DNA from: Alphaproteobacteria bacterium
GTDB lineage: Bacteria > Pseudomonadota > Alphaproteobacteria > UBA9219
Direction of reading: 5' to 3'
DNA length: 8,563 nt
Assembly: GCA_028693775.1 (NCBI GenBank)
Contig: JAQUUS010000051.1
Coordinates: 1 to 8,563 of the forward strand
The translations under genes and the position numbers were made by a program. Shown piece by piece: positions 5,786-8,563 of this stretch. Position 1 is the stretch's first letter; each line of letters opens with the position of its first letter. The notes under the pieces were generated by a model. That model saw nothing but the letters and a program-made list of their open reading frames with translations, searched no databases and was not told the DNA's origin.

Positions 5786-5814
5786 TGGATACTAATAGTT
5801 AATCCCTCTTTCAA
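5786..5814 (-). promoter_or_regulatory. Candidate promoter for alr-fur
   Basis: On the minus strand TTGAAA (5814-5809) is followed after 17 bases by TATCCA (5791-5786). The -35 is good and the -10 weak. It lies in the 118-base gap between the YmdB gene and alr, where a promoter would be expected. Confidence 0.3.
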
Positions 5815-5840
5815 AGACCAAATCATGGCGGTTTTATGCC

Positions 5841-6662
5841 TCAGAGCGCAGCCACAGTCGCCGCGCCCAGAACGCCGCCCACGCGCACGGGCTCGATGCT
5901 CCGGGCAAGCCCCGTCGCATCGTCCGTCAGAATAAGCGCACCGCACACGGTGGCCGGGCCTTCGGCCGGAAGCTTGCGGTCGGGAAACGGCGTCTTGTGC
6001 GTAAACCGCCAGATCGCCACGTCCTTTTTCATGCCCACGACGCTGTCGTAGTCGCCGCACATCCCCACATCGGACATAAACGCCGTGCCCTTGGGCAAAA
6101 GACGGGCGTCGGCGGTCGGCACATGCGTATGCGTGCCCAGAACGGCGCTGACCCGTCCGTCGAGAACGAATCCCATCGCGGCCTTTTCCGACGTCGCCTC
6201 GCCGTGAAAATCGACAAGGATCTGCAAATTGCCCGACAGTCTGTGCGCGGCCAGAAGCCTTTCCATCGCCGCGAACGGATCGTCCAGAACCGGCTCCACA
6301 AACACGCGCGCCAGCGGATTGACAACCAAAAGCTTTCGCCCCTGCGGCAGGTCGATCAAAACATGCCCCTTGCCCGGTGTGCCTTCGGGATAGTTGAGCG
6401 GCCGCACGATGCGCGGCTCGCGGTCGATGGAGATCATCAGCTCGCGCTGCGCCCATGCATGATTGCCCAGCGTGAGGCACGACACGCCCATGGCGAAAAA
6501 TTCGTCGGCGATCTTGTGCGTGAGGCCAAAGCCGGACGCGGCATTCTCGGCATTGACGACGATAACGTCGGGCTTGAGAGCCTCTTTCAACTCCGGCAAA
6601 TGCCGCGCAACGCCGTCGCGCCCGCTCCGCCCGATCACATCTCCTAAAAATAATATCCTCAT
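5841..6662 (-). CDS. YmdB/TIGR00282 family metallophosphoesterase
   Basis: A 273-residue cytosolic calcineurin-like phosphoesterase of the family that includes B. subtilis YmdB and Deinococcus DR1281, for which 2',3'-cyclic nucleotide phosphodiesterase activity is known. The binuclear metal ligands are all present: D8 in FLGDVIG, E39-N40 in NAENAASGFG, N67-H68 in LGNHAW, H153 in DFHGEATSEK, and H178 and H180 in GTHTHVPTAD. SDVGMCG (197-203) is another family signature. Its length is normal for the family. The frame is open for another 123 codons upstream, but those overlap the preceding gene, and the family start is MRILFLGD at 6662. That ATG overlaps the stop of the upstream hydrolase-like gene in the form ATGA, so the two are translationally coupled; AAGGGG lies about ten bases before it. 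Its biological substrate here is unknown. Confidence 0.93.
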   Translation of the reverse strand: MRILFLGDVIGRSGRDGVARHLPELKEALKPDVIVVNAENAASGFGLTHKIADEFFAMGVSCLTLGNHAWAQRELMISIDREPRIVRPLNYPEGTPGKGHVLIDLPQGRKLLVVNPLARVFVEPVLDDPFAAMERLLAAHRLSGNLQILVDFHGEATSEKAAMGFVLDGRVSAVLGTHTHVPTADARLLPKGTAFMSDVGMCGDYDSVVGMKKDVAIWRFTHKTPFPDRKLPAEGPATVCGALILTDDATGLARSIEPVRVGGVLGAATVAAL

Positions 6663-7720
6663 TCCATTATTCCCCTTGGCGCCGCCACGCACCGTCCGTT
6701 GCCGAACAGGACGGACATCCCGCACGGCGATCCGAACAAGGCGACGGCATCGTAATTCGGTCCCGAAATCCTGACGAACGTTTGTGTCCGGCGGGCCTGA
6801 TCGCCGTAGAGCGTCGACAGATAACGCTGATAGCTCTCGGCGCGCGCCGCGCTGGAGGGGCCTTGAGCCAGCGTGGGGCAATCGGTATCGAGCGGCGCAT
6901 TGGACGCGCTCGCATTGAGATAAGTGACATAACGCGTGCCGTATTCGAGCTTGGCCGCGTTGACGCCGACATGGCGCGTATAGGGATTGAGCTTGAAAAG
7001 GCCGAAAGGATAGTCGTTGTATTCGGGACACGCGGCCTTGTCGGGAAGGCCGAAGCCCCGCTTCGACACCGGGCGCGACGGAGTCATATAAAGAAACGAC
7101 TTGGCGTTGGCGACCAGAAACCGCATCTCGACGCCGGACTTCGAAACCGGCTCATAGGCGGCCGAGAACGCGGCATAGCGCTGCACGAAATTTCCGCCCG
7201 CGCCGTAGCCCGCAACGACAATCGTGAGAAGATCCGGAAACGCCTCGCGCTGCGACAGATACATCGCCAGCAAATCGATCACCGTAAAAGAGCTTACGCT
7301 CTTGCGCCCCGAAACCGAGATGGAGTTGTCCCCCGCCGTCCACCCCACGATAGGCCACGTTGCGAACTGCTTTCCCTTGGCAGGCAAATAGTCCACAAAC
7401 CGCATGATGTCGGACGGCAAAAGAAACTGGGGCGCGATAATCGCCGTCGAGGCGTTCTGGTTTCCGGCCAGCGTGCGAAGAAGCGACATGCCGGTGAGCG
7501 CGTCGCGGGAATCGTCGTGGATCAGAATGACGGCTTGCGTCACGCCGGAATGAACGCCCTCCAGCGGAAAATTGACGGCCAAAGGAACGAGCTGCGGCGA
7601 GGAATCGGGCGGCGCGTCGAAAGGCATGACGGGAAAATAGACAGGCGCCGGGGCCATATCGGCCCGCGCCGCGACGGGCGCCAGCGCCCAAAAAACAAGG
7701 ATGAACAAAAGAAACCGCAT
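6659..7720 (-). CDS. Secreted alpha/beta-hydrolase-like protein, probably inactive
   Basis: A 353-residue exported protein with the layout of the alpha/beta hydrolases. Residues 1-20 are a signal peptide (MR, a long hydrophobic core, then AARA before DMAPAP). The core has a VILIH strand (64-68), IIAPQF (94-99), W127, SSFTVID (143-149), the nucleophile-elbow strand TIVVAGYGAGG (166-176), FLVANAKSFLY (201-211), CPEYNDYPFG (231-240) and SPCGMSVLFG (331-340). In relatives as I remember them the elbow is GHSAGG and the C-terminal histidine sits in a GHD motif. Here the nucleophile position is Gly173 and the histidine position is Tyr323 (NYDA), so the usual triad looks lost. The ATG at 7720 starts the signal peptide, with only CCGGGG before it; a TTG at 7756 preceded by GAGG is an alternative. 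Its stop overlaps the YmdB-like start (ATGA). A binding or structural role is inferred. Confidence 0.8.
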   Translation of the reverse strand: MRFLLFILVFWALAPVAARADMAPAPVYFPVMPFDAPPDSSPQLVPLAVNFPLEGVHSGVTQAVILIHDDSRDALTGMSLLRTLAGNQNASTAIIAPQFLLPSDIMRFVDYLPAKGKQFATWPIVGWTAGDNSISVSGRKSVSSFTVIDLLAMYLSQREAFPDLLTIVVAGYGAGGNFVQRYAAFSAAYEPVSKSGVEMRFLVANAKSFLYMTPSRPVSKRGFGLPDKAACPEYNDYPFGLFKLNPYTRHVGVNAAKLEYGTRYVTYLNASASNAPLDTDCPTLAQGPSSAARAESYQRYLSTLYGDQARRTQTFVRISGPNYDAVALFGSPCGMSVLFGNGRCVAAPRGIME

Positions 7721-7756
7721 CCCCGGAACATAGGTCCATTGAGGCGGGCTTAGCAA

Positions 7757-7811
7757 GGGACCTCGGCCTTATTTTTTGCGAATTTTTTCCAAGGGTTATT
7801 CAAAAGGTCCC
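7757..7811. repeat. Inverted repeat in a T-rich spacer
   Basis: GGGACCT (7757-7763) and AGGTCCC (7805-7811) are perfect 7-bp arms around 41 bases rich in T on the plus strand. It lies in the 103-base gap between the membrane protein gene and the hydrolase-like gene. The loop is too long for a standard terminator. It overlaps the alternative TTG start region of the hydrolase-like gene. Confidence 0.4.
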
Positions 7812-7823
7812 GAAAAAGAAGCC

Positions 7824-8387
7824 TTAGCCGGGAAACGCATCCCTGATGGCCAGCCTGAACGGCCTGCCGCCCGGCTTGAACGCGTCGGTATCCTTGACCT
7901 GCTCCAGCGCCCTTTCATAATAGGCGCTTGCACGCAGATAGGACTCTTTGCTGCCGGGATCGGTCTTCGAGGGTTTGTAATCGAAGTTCGGATCGTGCAT
8001 CGGATCGGCGGGACCGCCATCGTACAAGGCTTTTGTCATCCTGTCGGCAAAAACGCATGCAAAAATGCCGGGGGCGAGCATCAACGGTATGCCTGTAAAC
8101 GCAAACGAAAAAATTCCGACATAGCTGGCCATCTCCGCTAGGATCAGCGCCTTGTCGACCGCGTTTCTTTCGCTGGCGAATATTTCATGGTTGGCCTTGG
8201 TCCAGGATTCCTGCGCGAGCCTTTCGACAGCCTCTTTAGCGCGGCGTGCGTCCAGGGAACAGACGGCTTCGGCCGCCACCGTTTTTTCCTGAACGAGCTC
8301 ATATAAATTGTATTGTCTGTTTTTGGCGGGAACGACGGCAGCTTCGGGCGCAGCTTCTTTCTTCTTCTTTTTCGACGACGATCTCAT
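7824..8387 (-). CDS. Hypothetical membrane-associated protein, tandem paralog
   Basis: A 187-residue protein of unknown family. The N-terminus is strongly basic (KKKKK at 6-10) and Ala/Pro-rich. Residues 28-80 look helical and charged. Residues 88-116 are hydrophobic (YVGIFSFAF, GIPLMLAPGIF) and could form one membrane segment or a hairpin bent at G-I-P. The C-terminal part (145-175) has G-x-KE-x-x-x-x-AS, Y, then KDT-x-x-F-K-PGG-R, which aligns with the end of the partly visible upstream gene at 13 of 31 positions. There is no cleavable signal peptide. The ATG at 8387 follows AGAGG with good spacing; an upstream TTG at 8408 is less likely. It lies 45 bases after the upstream paralog and 103 bases before the hydrolase-like gene, all on the same strand, so the cluster may be co-transcribed. 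Confidence 0.75.
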   Translation of the reverse strand: MRSSSKKKKKEAAPEAAVVPAKNRQYNLYELVQEKTVAAEAVCSLDARRAKEAVERLAQESWTKANHEIFASERNAVDKALILAEMASYVGIFSFAFTGIPLMLAPGIFACVFADRMTKALYDGGPADPMHDPNFDYKPSKTDPGSKESYLRASAYYERALEQVKDTDAFKPGGRPFRLAIRDAFPG

Positions 8388-8432
8388 ACGGCCTCTGTAG
8401 AGCAACAATGGATGAAAAACAAACGATCGGTC

Positions 8433-8563
8433 TTATACGGGGACCGGCAGACAAGGCGGAACGGCTTTTCCGCCGGGACGGAACATCACCGTGTCCTTAA
8501 GCTCGGTATAGCACAAATCGTAAAGCTCGCTGGCGATCTTGAACGCCTCCTTGTTTCCGGCAT
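8433..8563 (-). CDS. Partial upstream paralog of the 187-residue protein
   Basis: The C-terminal end of a gene whose start lies beyond the window. Forty-two residues are visible, beginning AGNKEAFKIAS, then Y, ELKDT, MFRPGGK and ending in a Pro/Cys tail (PPCLPVPV), before TAA at 8435-8433. The frame has no start inside the window, so it is easily overlooked. Its similarity to residues 145-175 of the next gene (K-E, AS, Y, KDT, F, PGG) supports real coding and a tandem duplication; the two tails after PGG differ completely. Function unknown. Confidence 0.7.
   Translation of the reverse strand, partial: AGNKEAFKIASELYDLCYTELKDTVMFRPGGKAVPPCLPVPV

Noticed and set aside
5728..5826. 32-codon minus-strand frame just before alr
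   Set aside because: It has no ribosome site and covers the candidate promoter and the inverted repeat; it might be a leader peptide, but nothing supports that.
6663..7031. N-terminal extension of the YmdB-like protein by 123 residues
   Set aside because: It overlaps the hydrolase-like coding sequence out of frame; the family begins at MRILFLGD.
6782..7753. Long plus-strand open frame opposite the hydrolase-like gene
   Set aside because: The Arg/His/Gly-rich translation is antisense to a gene with signal peptide and family motifs.
1..8563. tRNA, rRNA, CRISPR array, insertion sequence or prophage genes
   Set aside because: I saw no cloverleaf, no ribosomal RNA sequence, no regularly spaced repeats and no transposase or integrase motifs on either strand.

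Overview
The window looks like a moderately GC-rich alphaproteobacterial chromosome. Supporting this are a PurA with an alphaproteobacterial look, a Fur of the type that lacks the CxxC zinc site after HHDHLI, a DUF1036 exported protein and a YmdB-type phosphoesterase. I cannot name the genus. Every recognisable gene is on the minus strand except one AT-richer gene (3099-4064), which sits in a visibly A-rich segment and may be acquired.

Layout from left to right. (a) 7-477 is an exported DUF1036 protein lying downstream of purA (555-1847), adenylosuccinate synthetase. (b) 1848-3098 appears empty of long genes, but the minus strand holds two paralogous small genes of 54 and 55 codons (2112-2276 and 2496-2663). 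Each has a Shine-Dalgarno sequence and a sigma70-like promoter in which the -35 TTGAGA lies inside a Fur-box-like palindrome. (c) 3099-4064 (+) encodes a 321-residue protein made largely of an internal duplication. A 9-bp-stem hairpin separates it from the convergent fur gene. (d) alr (alanine racemase) and fur form a tight minus-strand pair, 4161-5722. (e) 5841-7720 is a translationally coupled pair: a secreted alpha/beta-hydrolase-like protein whose catalytic positions look degenerate, followed by a YmdB/TIGR00282 metallophosphoesterase. (f) 7824-8387 and the truncated 8433-8563 are tandem paralogs of unknown function with a shared C-terminal domain.

The most interesting point is (b). Two tiny two-cysteine proteins appear to be made on iron limitation, about 1.5-2 kb from fur itself. 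I do not recognise their family. The core genes purA and alr are housekeeping (AMP synthesis; D-alanine for peptidoglycan) and suggest no special pathway.
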